A stretch of 64,000 nt of DNA from Comamonas sp. SCN 67-35 (lineage in GTDB: Bacteria; Pseudomonadota; Gammaproteobacteria; Burkholderiales; Burkholderiaceae_C), in NCBI GenBank assembly GCA_001725255.1, contig MEFV01000007.1, forward strand, positions 1 to 64,000, written 5' to 3'. Below are positions 8,613 through 17,001 of the stretch, one piece after another. Position 1 is the first letter of the stretch. Every line of letters starts with the position of its first letter. The translations under genes were made by a program, and so were the position numbers. Under the pieces are notes generated by a model. The model saw only the letters and a list, made by a program, of their open reading frames with translations. It was not told where the DNA came from and did not search any database.

Positions 8613-10544
8613 ATGGCCGAACCCCTTCAATGGCTGGACGACGGCACGCCCGCCAGCGCGCGCTTCGGCGATCGCTACCACAGCAGCGCCGGCCAAGGGC
8701 TCGATCAGGCGCGCGGCGTCTTTCTCGCAGGCTGTGGGCTGCCTCAGGGCTGGGCAGGCCAGGCCCGGTGGTGCGTCCTGGAAACGGGCTTCGGCCTGGG
8801 GCTGAATTTCCTCGTGACCTGGGCCGCATGGCGTGCCGATCCGGCCCGGCCGCGCCTGCTGCATTTCGTCTCATGTGAAGCCTGGCCCGTCAGCGCCCAG
8901 GATCTGCTGCGCGCCACGCCGCCCGATCCGGAAATCCAGGCACTCGCGGCCGAGCTGGCGGCGCAGTTCCAGGGCCTGGTGCCCGGGGTGCACCGGCTGT
9001 CCTTCGACGGCGGGCAGGTGCTGCTCACGCTGCTGATCGGTGAAGCACAGGCCATGCTCAGGGCGCAGCGCCCCCTGGCCGACAGCGTCTATCTCGATGG
9101 GTTCGCGCCGCGCCTGAACCCGCAGATGTGGAGCGGGCACACGCTCAGGGCCGTGGCCCGCTGCTGCCACCGCGGCACGCGCCTGGCCACGTGGAGCACC
9201 GCAGGCAGCGTGCGCGACGGGCTGACGCAAGCGGGCTTCAAGGTGGAAAAAGTCCCCGGTATCGCGCCCAAGCGCGAAAACCTGCACGCCATCTACGACC
9301 CGCACTGGCAACCCCATCCGCCCCATCCCGTGCTGGCCGAGGCCCGTCTTCCCGAGGGCCGGCGCTGCGCGGTCATCGGCGCGGGCCTCGCGGGCGCCTG
9401 CGTCGCCGCCAGCCTTGCACGGCGCGGCTGGCAGGTGACGGTGCTGGATGCGGCGGCCCAGCCCGCGGCGGGCGCCTCCGGCGTGCCCGCAGCCATCTGC
9501 GCGCCCCATACATCGCCCGACGACAGCCTCATCTCACGCGTTTCGCGCGCGGGGCTGCGCACGCTGCAGCAAACCCTGCGCTGCACCGCGGCGGACATGC
9601 AAGGCAAGGCATGGGATCTGACGGGCGTGCTCGAGCACGCCGTGGGCCAGTCACCCCGCCTGGCCGGTGACAGCGCCGAATGGCAAGCCTGGAGCATGCA
9701 CGCCCCGGCCGAACGCTGCCGTGCCGCCCAGCTTCCGGCCGAGGCACCGGCGCTGTGGCATCCGGGTGGAGGCTGGGTGCTGCCCGGGCCGCTGGTGCGC
9801 CGACTCCTGCAGCAATCGGGCATCACTTTCCTCGGCAGCACGCGGGTGCGACAGCTCAAGTACGATGGCGAGGCCGCCATTCCATGGCGACTCCTGGGCG
9901 CAGACGATCCGCCGCTTGCACAGGCCGACATCGTCGTGGTCTGCGCCGGGCCACACACCCAGGAGCTCGTTCCCGAGGCCCTGCCACTGCAACCCGCGCG
10001 CGGCACGACCAGCTGGGGCACGCGAGCACAAACCCCACCGGGCGCGCCCTGGCCCGCCACCCCGGTCAACGGCCATGGCATGCTGATCCCGCACGTCACG
10101 CAGGCGGGAGAAGATGCCTGGGTCTGCGGCTCCACCTTCGAGCGTGATCTCGACGCACTGCCGCTCACCTCCGAGGAAGTGGCCGCGGCGCATCAGGCCA
10201 ATCGCGACAAGCTCAGCGCCCTCCTGCCCGCGCTGGCGCAGGATCTCTCGGGCCTGTTCGCACACGCCGGCGCCTTGCACGCATGGTCGGGCGTGCGCTG
10301 CACCACGCCGGATCACCTGCCCCTTGTAGGGCCCCTGGATGAAACCGCGCACCCGCCCGGACTCTGGATCTGCACGGGCCTGGGCGCGCGCGGCGCCACC
10401 CTGGCCGCGCTGTGCGCGGAGCTGCTGGCGGCCCATCTGCATCACGAGCCGCTGCCTCTGGATGCGAAACTGGCGCAGGCGCTGTCCACACAACGACTGC
10501 GGCACCACAAAGATACTCCCGCCGAGAAGCCTCCGACTCGGTGA
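8613..10544 (+). CDS. mnmC: Bifunctional tRNA modification enzyme MnmC
   Basis: This 643-residue enzyme completes the mnm5s2U modification at wobble position 34 of certain tRNAs. The N-terminal methyltransferase half (about 1-230) carries the SAM motif LETGFGLGLNFLVTW and the DGFAPRLNPQMW signature. The C-terminal half (about 245-640) is an FAD oxidoreductase with the dinucleotide motif CAVIGAGLAGACVAASLA. It removes carboxymethyl from cmnm5U, after which the N-terminal half methylates the product. Full length and both halves are intact. It starts 6 bp after the hydroxyacid dehydrogenase stop. Confidence 0.95.
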   Translation: MAEPLQWLDDGTPASARFGDRYHSSAGQGLDQARGVFLAGCGLPQGWAGQARWCVLETGFGLGLNFLVTWAAWRADPARPRLLHFVSCEAWPVSAQDLLRATPPDPEIQALAAELAAQFQGLVPGVHRLSFDGGQVLLTLLIGEAQAMLRAQRPLADSVYLDGFAPRLNPQMWSGHTLRAVARCCHRGTRLATWSTAGSVRDGLTQAGFKVEKVPGIAPKRENLHAIYDPHWQPHPPHPVLAEARLPEGRRCAVIGAGLAGACVAASLARRGWQVTVLDAAAQPAAGASGVPAAICAPHTSPDDSLISRVSRAGLRTLQQTLRCTAADMQGKAWDLTGVLEHAVGQSPRLAGDSAEWQAWSMHAPAERCRAAQLPAEAPALWHPGGGWVLPGPLVRRLLQQSGITFLGSTRVRQLKYDGEAAIPWRLLGADDPPLAQADIVVVCAGPHTQELVPEALPLQPARGTTSWGTRAQTPPGAPWPATPVNGHGMLIPHVTQAGEDAWVCGSTFERDLDALPLTSEEVAAAHQANRDKLSALLPALAQDLSGLFAHAGALHAWSGVRCTTPDHLPLVGPLDETAHPPGLWICTGLGARGATLAALCAELLAAHLHHEPLPLDAKLAQALSTQRLRHHKDTPAEKPPTR

Positions 10545-10607
10545 TCGGCAAGCGTCCAACGGCCAGCACCGGACCGCGGCGCACTCCGGCGCTGATCGAG
10601 CGCGGCT

Positions 10608-11126
10608 TCAGGCGTGCAGCGCGCGGTCGCTGACGACGATGCCGTCGGCATCGGCGTACAGCCACTCGCCGGGCCGCACCCAGACGCCCTGCACCTGCAC
10701 CGCAACGTCCTTTTCACCGCCACCGCGTTTTTCGGTGGCCATCGGGATCAGAGCCAACGCACGGATGCCCACGGCCTCGGCATTGAGCTCCGCCACATCG
10801 CGCACGCAGCCGTTGACCACGATGCCCGACCAGCCGTTGCGCGCCGCAGCCGCCGCCAGGTTGCCGCCCACGAGCGCGCGGCGCAGCGAGGCCCCGCCAT
10901 CGACCACCAGCACGCGTCCCAGGCCGGGGGAATTGACCGCCTCCTTCACCAGCGTGTTGTCTTCGAAGCACTTGAGCGTGGCCACCTGGCCGTGAAAAGC
11001 GGGCAAGGCGCCGAACGACTGGAACACCGGGGGCAACACGCGAAACAGGCCGCTGGCATCGCTCTTGTGTGCATCGCACAGATCGCAGGTGCCGATGGCG
11101 GAAGGTGCCGGGCTGAGGGTGGGCAT
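10608..11126 (-). CDS. rraA: RraA-family protein
   Basis: This 172-residue protein of the RraA family is related both to the E. coli regulator of RNase E activity and to 4-hydroxy-4-methyl-2-oxoglutarate/oxaloacetate-type aldolases. Key visible parts are TCDLCDAHK near the start, [17 protein letters not shown] and [10 protein letters not shown], the last two lining the family's active pocket. Whether it controls RNase E or acts as an aldolase cannot be decided from sequence. The ATG at 11126 gives the usual length; the upstream ribosome site is weak. It converges with mnmC and is divergent from the SWIB gene. Confidence 0.88.
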   Translation of the reverse strand: MPTLSPAPSAIGTCDLCDAHKSDASGLFRVLPPVFQSFGALPAFHGQVATLKCFEDNTLVKEAVNSPGLGRVLVVDGGASLRRALVGGNLAAAAARNGWSGIVVNGCVRDVAELNAEAVGIRALALIPMATEKRGGGEKDVAVQVQGVWVRPGEWLYADADGIVVSDRALHA

Positions 11127-11320
11127 GGGCGGGGAAAATCCGGGGTGGAAAGCGCAAATTGTGCCCTGCGCTGTTGCCCAAGTGCAGCAACCGCCACCGT
11201 CGGCAGACAAAAAGTCGCGCCCGCACTTGGCAGGCGGCGTTTTCCCGCTAGTATCCGTGGCCAGTTCAGCCGCTGAAAGGCGCTGGCTACCCCCATAGAC
11301 ACGACAAGGACACCCGAAAC

Positions 11321-11608
11321 ATGGCAACCGCAAGCAAAAAGGCACCCGCTGCCGCGAAGCGCACCCCCAACGCAGCCTTCATGAAGCCGCTGACCCCTGA
11401 CGCCGCCCTGGCCGCCGTGATCGGCGCCAAACCCCTGCCCCGCACCGAAATCGTCAAGCAGTTGTGGGTCTACATCAAGGCGCACAAGCTGCAGGACGCC
11501 ACCAACAAGCGCATGATCAATGCCGACGCCAAGCTCAAGGAGCTCTTCGGCAAGTCCCAGGTGTCGATGTTTGAACTCGCCGGCCTGATCGGCAAGCACG
11601 TCAAGTAA
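11321..11608 (+). CDS. SWIB/MDM2 domain protein
   Basis: This is a 95-residue protein consisting of a short Lys/Ala-rich N-terminus and a SWIB/MDM2 domain (about 25-95; [19 protein letters not shown], then [20 protein letters not shown]). The eukaryotic fold mediates protein contacts in chromatin complexes. Bacterial stand-alone versions are common in Burkholderiales and chlamydiae, and their role is not established. A terminator follows, so it is monocistronic. Confidence 0.9.
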
Positions 11609-11625
11609 TCACCGCGCACCCGAAG

Positions 11626-11649
11626 AAACCGGCCACGGCCGGTTTTTTT
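11626..11649 (+). terminator. Rho-independent terminator
   Basis: AAACCGGCC and GGCCGGTTT are the arms, separated by only two bases, and a run of seven T ends the structure. It closes the SWIB gene. Confidence 0.85.
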
Positions 11650-11706
11650 GTATCGGCCACGCCGCGCGGGCCTGCATCCGAACGCCCCGCGAACAGAGCA
11701 CGTCGC

Positions 11707-11712
11707 TATAAT
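11707..11712 (+). promoter_or_regulatory. Candidate -10 box of rpsU
   Basis: A consensus TATAAT lies about 130 bp before the rpsU start. No good -35 hexamer is visible 16-18 bp upstream. If used, it leaves a long leader containing a GGCCTGG...CCAGGCC hairpin. Confidence 0.4.
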
Positions 11713-11844
11713 GGCGGGCTTCATGGCATCAGCCCCGTCGGCCATACTAGTTACACAGACGGGGAACTTCGCCGCGCATGGCTGGCCTGGCCCGATCTTC
11801 CAGGCCATCCCTCTGGCGGTACATATCTTGGAAATATCTGGCTG

Positions 11845-12057
11845 ATGACGACCATCCGTGTAAAAGAAAACGAACCCTTTGACGTGGCGCTGCGCCGCTT
11901 CAAGCGCACCATCGAAAAGCTGGGCCTGCTCACCGAACTGCGCGCGCGCGAGTTCTACGAAAAGCCCACCGCCGAGCGCAAGCGCAAGAAGGCGGCCGCC
12001 GTCAAGCGCCACTACAAGCGCGTTCGCAGCATGCAACTGCCCAAAAAGCTCTACTGA
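11845..12057 (+). CDS. rpsU: 30S ribosomal protein S21
   Basis: This 70-residue basic protein is part of the small ribosomal subunit near the anti-Shine-Dalgarno region of 16S rRNA and helps initiation. It opens with [20 protein letters not shown] and ends with the Lys/Arg-rich tail typical of proteobacterial S21. Length is normal. It precedes yqeY, the usual bacterial order, but a terminator lies between them. Confidence 0.97.
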
Positions 12058-12089
12058 GCCGGCAGGCTGCTGAAAAGCGAGCCATCCAA

Positions 12090-12120
12090 CCCGCGCCCGG
12101 GACGCCTGGCGCGGGTTTTT
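12090..12120 (+). terminator. Rho-independent terminator after rpsU
   Basis: CCCGCGC and GCGCGGG arms followed by five T lie 33 bp after the rpsU stop. It probably attenuates rather than abolishes read-through into yqeY. Confidence 0.75.
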
Positions 12121-12138
12121 GCATTCATGGAGCGAAAA

Positions 12139-12585
12139 ATGACACTGAAAGAACACATCACCGAAGACATGAAGGCCGCGATGCGCGCGCACGACGCCGA
12201 GCGCCTGGGCACGATCCGCCTGCTGCTCGCGGCGTGCAAGCAAAAGGAAGTGGACGAGCGCGTGGTGCTCGACGATGCGGCCGTCGTCGCCATCGTGGAC
12301 AAGCTGATCAAGCAGCGCAAGGACAGCATCACCGCCTACGAAGGCGCGGGCCGGCAAGACCTCGCCGACAAGGAAAAGGCCGAAATGCTGGTGCTTGAGG
12401 CCTACCTGCCCGCGCGCCTCTCCGAAGCCGAGGTGCGGGAGGCCGTGAACGCCCTGGTCGCCAGGGTTGGCGCCAGCGGCCCGGCCGACATGGGCAAGGT
12501 GATGGGCGTCGCCAAGAAGGAGCTGGCCGGCAAGGCGGACATGGGCCTGGTGTCCGCGGCCGTCAAGGCGGCTCTCACCCACTGA
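12139..12585 (+). CDS. GatB/YqeY domain protein
   Basis: This is a 148-residue YqeY-type protein. The domain is related to the C-terminal tRNA-binding part of GatB, the amidotransferase subunit, but stand-alone YqeY has no proven enzymatic role. Visible segments include KEHITEDMKAAMRAHDAERL, IKQRKDSITAYEGAGRQDLA and the late GKVMGVAKKELAGKAD. The ATG at 12139 with GGAG six nucleotides upstream is chosen over the ATG at 12127, which precedes that site. It follows rpsU, as in many bacteria. Confidence 0.93.
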   Translation: MTLKEHITEDMKAAMRAHDAERLGTIRLLLAACKQKEVDERVVLDDAAVVAIVDKLIKQRKDSITAYEGAGRQDLADKEKAEMLVLEAYLPARLSEAEVREAVNALVARVGASGPADMGKVMGVAKKELAGKADMGLVSAAVKAALTH

Positions 12586-12591
12586 AACGAT

Positions 12592-12667
12592 AGCTGGCTG
12601 CGCCTTACCAGAATGGACTTCAATATATTTTCATATTGAAATCGTTGCTGGTCAGGCGCAGGCAGCT
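12592..12667. repeat. Nested imperfect palindrome
   Basis: Two 20-nt arms (12592-12611 and 12648-12667) pair at 18 of 20 positions. Inside them a second perfect 8-bp inverted repeat, TTCAATAT/ATATTGAA (12619-12626 and 12633-12640), forms an AT-rich inner stem with a 6-nt loop. There is no T-run, so a simple terminator is unlikely. The outer arm contains AGCTG..TGCGCC, reminiscent of the dispersed Comamonadaceae intergenic palindromes. Confidence 0.7.
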
Positions 12668-12700
12668 CACTTTTTTCACAATCCCGCAAGGAGTTGCCCC

Positions 12701-13789
12701 GTGCCCACCCCCCATCGCATCGCCGTCATCGCCGGTGACGGCATAGGCCGCGAGGTCATGCCCGAAGGCCTGCGCGTGGTGCAGGCCGCCGCCGAGCGCT
12801 TCGGCATCGCGCTCGAATGGCATGCCTTCGACTGGGCGCACTGCGACTACTACGCGGCGCACGGCGCGATGATGCCCGCCGACTGGAAGCAGCAGCTCGC
12901 GGGCATGGACGCGATCTACTTCGGCGCCGTCGGCTGGCCGGCCACAGTGCCCGACCACGTCTCGCTCTGGGGTTCGCTGCTCAAGTTCCGCCGCGAGTTC
13001 GACCAGTACATCAACCTGCGCCCGGTGCGGCTCTTCGACGGCGTGCCCTGCCCGCTGGCGGGCAAGCAACCCGGCGACATCGACTATCTCGTGGTGCGCG
13101 AGAACACCGAGGGCGAGTACACGGCACTCGGCGGCGTGATGTTCGAGGGCACCGAGCGCGAGATCGTGGTGCAGGAGTCGGTCTATTCCCGCCTGGGCGC
13201 TGAGCGGCTGCTGAAATATGCGTTCGAACTCGCGCAAAGCCGCCCGAAAAAGCATTTGTCGCTGGCCACCAAGAGCAACGGCATTGCGATCAGCATGCCC
13301 TGGTGGGACCGGCAGGCCGAGGCCATGGCGGCGCAGTATCCGCGGGTGGCCTGGGACAAGCACCACATCGACATCCTCGCCGCGCGCTTCGTGCTCCAGC
13401 CCGAGCGCTTCGACGTCGTGGCCGCGACCAACCTGTTCGGCGACATCCTCTCCGACCTCGGCCCCGCCACAACCGGAACCATCGGCCTCGCGCCCTCGGC
13501 CAACCTCAATCCCGAGCGCACGTTTCCCAGCCTGTTCGAGCCGGTGCACGGCTCGGCGCCCGACATCTACGGCAAAGGCATCGCCAATCCGATCGCGATG
13601 ATCTGGTCGGGCGCGCTGATGCTGGATTTCCTTACCCGGGGCCAGGGCGCGGGCCGGGCGGCGCACGACGCCATCGTGGCCTCCATCGAAGCCGTGCTGC
13701 AGAGCGGCCCACGAACACCCGATCTGGGGGGCAGCGCCGGCACGACCGAAGTGGGCGAAGCGATTGCGCGGCAGCTTGCGGCACGCTGA
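12701..13789 (+). CDS. Tartrate dehydrogenase / D-malate dehydrogenase family
   Basis: This is a 362-residue decarboxylating dehydrogenase of the isocitrate/isopropylmalate dehydrogenase superfamily, closest in pattern to tartrate and D-malate dehydrogenases. Visible: IAVIAGDGIGREVMPEG, QYINLRPVRLFDGV, VVRENTEGEYTALGG, the metal-site segment NLFGDILSDLGP and PVHGSAPDIYGKG. It would oxidise D-malate or tartrate with NAD and Mn. The start is GTG at 12701, decided by AAGGAG seven nucleotides upstream. It stands alone after a large palindrome. 3-isopropylmalate dehydrogenase is less likely because of the long insert around the WWDRQAEA segment. Confidence 0.85.
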   Translation: MPTPHRIAVIAGDGIGREVMPEGLRVVQAAAERFGIALEWHAFDWAHCDYYAAHGAMMPADWKQQLAGMDAIYFGAVGWPATVPDHVSLWGSLLKFRREFDQYINLRPVRLFDGVPCPLAGKQPGDIDYLVVRENTEGEYTALGGVMFEGTEREIVVQESVYSRLGAERLLKYAFELAQSRPKKHLSLATKSNGIAISMPWWDRQAEAMAAQYPRVAWDKHHIDILAARFVLQPERFDVVAATNLFGDILSDLGPATTGTIGLAPSANLNPERTFPSLFEPVHGSAPDIYGKGIANPIAMIWSGALMLDFLTRGQGAGRAAHDAIVASIEAVLQSGPRTPDLGGSAGTTEVGEAIARQLAAR

Positions 13790-13987
13790 TACAGCGTGGC
13801 CCGTGCGCGTAACCGACGTGACAACACGTAGAGCGGGCGACGCGCCCTGCGCGCCGTCCCGAGGACGGGCGCACGGGGGCTGCGCGAAGTGCACCTGCCA
13901 TTTTCCGGGCGCCTTCAGGCTTCGTCTTGTCACATTGCAAGTGGGCAACGCGGCGATGATGAGGTTTTGGTTCCGTCCATAGAAACG

Positions 13988-14233
13988 ATGATGATCTCGC
14001 ACAAGCAACGTCCCTCCCGCGCCCTGACTGCCGCTGCCCTGCTGGCGGCTGCCCTTGTCAGTGCCGGCTGTTCGACGCCTCCCACCAACGCCCAGATCGG
14101 CACCGCCGTCGGTGCGGTTGTCGGCGGTGCCACGGGCAACGTGCTGTTTGGCGGTCCCGTGGGCACCATCGGGGGCGCCGCGGCAGGGGCGCTGATCGGC
14201 AACGAGGTCGGCAAGAACCAGCGTCGGCGCTGA
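13988..14233 (+). CDS. Small glycine-zipper lipoprotein
   Basis: This 81-residue envelope protein has a basic N-terminus, a hydrophobic stretch and the lipobox LVSAGC, so the mature lipoprotein begins at about Cys-29. The rest is a two-pass glycine zipper (GTAVGAVVGGATGN, then GTIGGAAAGALIGNEVG), as in OsmB-like and SlyB-like outer-membrane lipoproteins. It may affect envelope stability under osmotic stress, by family. Two adjacent ATG codons (13988, 13991) are possible starts and the ribosome site is weak. Confidence 0.8.
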   Translation: MMISHKQRPSRALTAAALLAAALVSAGCSTPPTNAQIGTAVGAVVGGATGNVLFGGPVGTIGGAAAGALIGNEVGKNQRRR

Positions 14234-14252
14234 TGCACCGGCGCGCCGGCGT

Positions 14253-15662
14253 TCAACTGCCGGCGACGGTCATCCGTTCGACCAGGATCGAGCCCACGGT
14301 CTTGGCGCCGTAGCCATAGGCATCGGCGCCGACCGCCGCAATCCCCTTGAACATGGCCTTGAGATTGCCGGCGATGGTGATCTCCTGCACCGGGTAGGCG
14401 ATTTCGCCGTTTTCCACCCAGAAGCCACCGGCGCCGCGCGAATAGTCGCCGGTGACGTAGTTCACCCCCTGGCCCATGAGATCGGTCACGAACAAGCCCG
14501 TGCCCAGCTTCTTGAGCATGGCGCTCAGATCGTCCCCGGGGCGTGTGCGGCGGGAGAGCAGCGTAAGGTTGTGCGAGCCGCCCGCATTTCCCGTCGTGCG
14601 CATGCCGAGCTTGCGCGCCGAATAGCTCGAAAGAAAATAGCCCGCCACGCGCCCGCCCTCGACCACCTTGCGCGGCGCCACGCGCACGCCCTCGTCGTCG
14701 AACGGCGAACTGCCCTTGCCTTGCAGGACGAACGGGTCTTCGGCGATGTCGATGTGCCTGGGAAAGACCTGCCTGCCCAGCGAATCGACGAGAAAACTGC
14801 TTTTGCGATACAGCGCACCGCCGCTCACGGCCTGCACGAAGCTGCCGAGAAGGCCCGCCGCGAGCGGCGACTCGAAGAGCACCGGGCACTCGGTCGTCGA
14901 GATCTTGCGTGCGCCCAGACGCGAGAGCGCGCGTTCGGCCGCATAGCGACCCACGGCCTCGGGGGTGGCCAGACGCGCCGCGTCGCGCTCCGAGCTGTAC
15001 CAGGAATCGCGCTGCATCTGCCCGTTCCTGCCCGGCAGTGAAGCGATCGGCGCCACCGAGATGCTGTGGCGCGAGCTCGCATAGCCCCCACGAAAGCCGT
15101 GCGTATGCGCGCTGAAAAAATGGCTTTGCTGCGCCGTGACACCCGCCCCCTCGCTGTTGGTGATGCGCCTGTGTGTCTGCAGTGCCGACTGCTCGCATTC
15201 CAGCGCCATGCGCGCCGCCTCCTCGCTCGTGAGGCTCCAGGGGTGAAACAGATCCAGATCGCGATGGCTCGCCCGCGGTGCGATGTCCCGTGCATCGGGC
15301 AAACCCGCCACCGGGTCTTGCGCCGTGAAGCGGGCAATGTCATAGGCCGCCTGCACCGTCTGGCGCACGGCCGCGGCGGAAAAATCGGACGTGCTGGCAT
15401 TGCCGCGGCGCCGGCCCACGTAGACCGTCACGCCCAGCGACTTGTCGCGATTGCGCTCCACGCTTTCGAGCTGCCCGCGGCGCACGCCGACCGACAGCCC
15501 GCAGCCCTCGGAGGCCTCCGCGCCCGCATCGGTGGCCCCGAGTTTTTTCGCATGCGCAAGCGCGGAATCGACCAGTTCTTCAAAGAAGGCCGGAGAGTAG
15601 CTGAAACCCGTTTCAGGGCTGGCATCGGCGCCCGGGCGCGCTGCTTTGGCGGTAGTGTTCAT
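14253..15662 (-). CDS. pmbA: Metalloprotease PmbA/TldE
   Basis: This 469-residue protein is the TldE (PmbA) half of the TldD/TldE zinc protease. The complex matures small modified peptides such as microcin B17 and degrades the antitoxin CcdA in enterobacteria. The family core is evident (NRDKSLGVTVYVGRRRG, VLFESPLAAGLLGSF, SSYSARKLGMRTTGNAGG, QGVNYVTGDYSRGAGG). PmbA lacks the metal-binding HExxxH of TldD, and none is seen here, as expected. The ATG at 15662 gives the usual length. It is divergent from darP, another common proteobacterial arrangement. Confidence 0.95.
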   Translation of the reverse strand: MNTTAKAARPGADASPETGFSYSPAFFEELVDSALAHAKKLGATDAGAEASEGCGLSVGVRRGQLESVERNRDKSLGVTVYVGRRRGNASTSDFSAAAVRQTVQAAYDIARFTAQDPVAGLPDARDIAPRASHRDLDLFHPWSLTSEEAARMALECEQSALQTHRRITNSEGAGVTAQQSHFFSAHTHGFRGGYASSRHSISVAPIASLPGRNGQMQRDSWYSSERDAARLATPEAVGRYAAERALSRLGARKISTTECPVLFESPLAAGLLGSFVQAVSGGALYRKSSFLVDSLGRQVFPRHIDIAEDPFVLQGKGSSPFDDEGVRVAPRKVVEGGRVAGYFLSSYSARKLGMRTTGNAGGSHNLTLLSRRTRPGDDLSAMLKKLGTGLFVTDLMGQGVNYVTGDYSRGAGGFWVENGEIAYPVQEITIAGNLKAMFKGIAAVGADAYGYGAKTVGSILVERMTVAGS

Positions 15663-15719
15663 GGCGGCAGCTATGATACTTGGCGCCTGCCCGCCGCGCC
15701 CCATCGGAAATCCCCTTTC

Positions 15720-16364
15720 ATGTCACGCAAACCCACCAGAGGCTACTACGTCAAGGGCCAGTTCATCGCCGAAGGCAGCGAGCTCGATGAACAGTACAAG
15801 GCCGAGCTGCGCGGCACCCCTGGCCAGAGCAAGACCGATCTCAAACGCGAAAGCACGCAACTGCAGGATCTGGGGGCATCGCTGCTGGCGCTGAACACCC
15901 AGCGCCTCGCGAGCCTGCAGCTGCCGGACAGGCTGCTCGAAGCCCTGGCCGAGGCCAGACGCATCACGGCCCATGAGGGACGGCGCAGGCAGATGCAGCT
16001 CATCGGCAAGCTCATGCGCACGCTCGACGAAGCGCTGCTTGAAAAGCTGCGCGAAAGCGTGGCCAGCGATGGCGCGCTGCATCAGCAGGAAACGCTGGCG
16101 CTGCACGAGGCCGAACGCTGGCGCGACCGCCTGCTGGCGGACGACGATGCGCTTGCCCCGTGGCTCACCGAACATCCAGGCAGCGACATCCAGCACCTGC
16201 GCACGCTCATCCGCCAGGCACGCAAGGACAACCCGCCGCTGACGGCCGCCGAGGCCTCGCAGGGCCTGGCCCCCCGCAAGAGCCGCGCACACCGCGAACT
16301 GTTCCAGGCCCTGCGGGCGCAGTTGCTGGACACCCCGGACCATTCGGACGAACACCATGGCTGA
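15720..16364 (+). CDS. darP: Ribosome-associated factor DarP (YjgA, DUF615)
   Basis: This 214-residue DUF615 protein is a dual-action assembly protein that associates with late 50S ribosomal precursors. It has the N-terminal RKPTRGYYVKGQFIAEGSELDEQ, central LQLPDRLLEALAEARRITAHEGRRRQ and the C-terminal QARKDNPPLTA block typical of the family. The ATG at 15720 is close to the divergent pmbA start. It overlaps mog by 8 bp, suggesting translational coupling. Confidence 0.93.
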   Translation: MSRKPTRGYYVKGQFIAEGSELDEQYKAELRGTPGQSKTDLKRESTQLQDLGASLLALNTQRLASLQLPDRLLEALAEARRITAHEGRRRQMQLIGKLMRTLDEALLEKLRESVASDGALHQQETLALHEAERWRDRLLADDDALAPWLTEHPGSDIQHLRTLIRQARKDNPPLTAAEASQGLAPRKSRAHRELFQALRAQLLDTPDHSDEHHG

Positions 16365-16983
16365 CACCGCTCACGCCACCGCGCCCACGCCCTTGCCCGC
16401 GCCCGAAGCGGTGCGGATCGGCATCGTCTCGATCAGCGACCGCGCGAGCAGCGGCGTCTACGAGGACAAGGGCCTGCCCGCGCTCCAGCAGTGGCTCACG
16501 GGGGCGCTGCTCAACCCCATCACCTTCGACGCCAGGCTGATCCCCGATGAGCAGGGGAGCATCAGCGCCGCGCTGGTCGAACTCGCCGATACGGGGTGCT
16601 CGCTCATTCTCACGACCGGCGGCACCGGCCCGGCGCCACGCGACGTGACGCCCGAGGCGACGCTCGCCGTGGCCGACAAGGTGATGCCGGGCTTCGGCGA
16701 GCAGATGCGGCGCATCAGCCAGCACTTCGTGCCCACGGCCATCCTCTCGCGCCAGGTGGCGGTGATCCGCGGGCAGAGTCTGATCATCAATCTGCCGGGC
16801 CAGCCCAAGGCGATCGCTGAAACGCTGGAAGGACTGAAGGGCAGCGACGGCTCATCGCTCGTGCCCGGCATCTTTGCCGCCGTGCCCTACTGCATCGATC
16901 TGCTCGACGGACCGTACCTGGAAACGGTGGATGCGGTCTGCAAGGCATTCAGGCCCAAAAGCGCGATTCGCCACCAGCGCTGA
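16357..16983 (+). CDS. mog: Molybdopterin adenylyltransferase Mog
   Basis: This 208-residue enzyme adenylates molybdopterin before molybdate insertion, a late step in molybdenum cofactor synthesis. It shows the MoaB/Mog fold: VSISDRASSGVYEDKG with the catalytic Asp region, and the pterin-binding TTGGTGPAPRDVTPEAT. The start overlaps the end of darP by 8 bp. The closely related MoaB is shorter; length and the pattern around PGFGEQMRR favour Mog. Confidence 0.93.
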   Translation: MADTAHATAPTPLPAPEAVRIGIVSISDRASSGVYEDKGLPALQQWLTGALLNPITFDARLIPDEQGSISAALVELADTGCSLILTTGGTGPAPRDVTPEATLAVADKVMPGFGEQMRRISQHFVPTAILSRQVAVIRGQSLIINLPGQPKAIAETLEGLKGSDGSSLVPGIFAAVPYCIDLLDGPYLETVDAVCKAFRPKSAIRHQR

Positions 16984-17001
16984 CCCAGGAGGCCGACGGC
17001 C

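Noticed and set aside
7415..8878. A 487-codon + frame over the hydroxyacid dehydrogenase
   Set aside because: It overlaps a clear dehydrogenase and the start of mnmC in another frame, with no domain of its own.
12701..13789. Assignment as 3-isopropylmalate dehydrogenase (leuB)
   Set aside because: The gene stands alone without leuCD, and the sequence pattern fits tartrate/D-malate dehydrogenases better.
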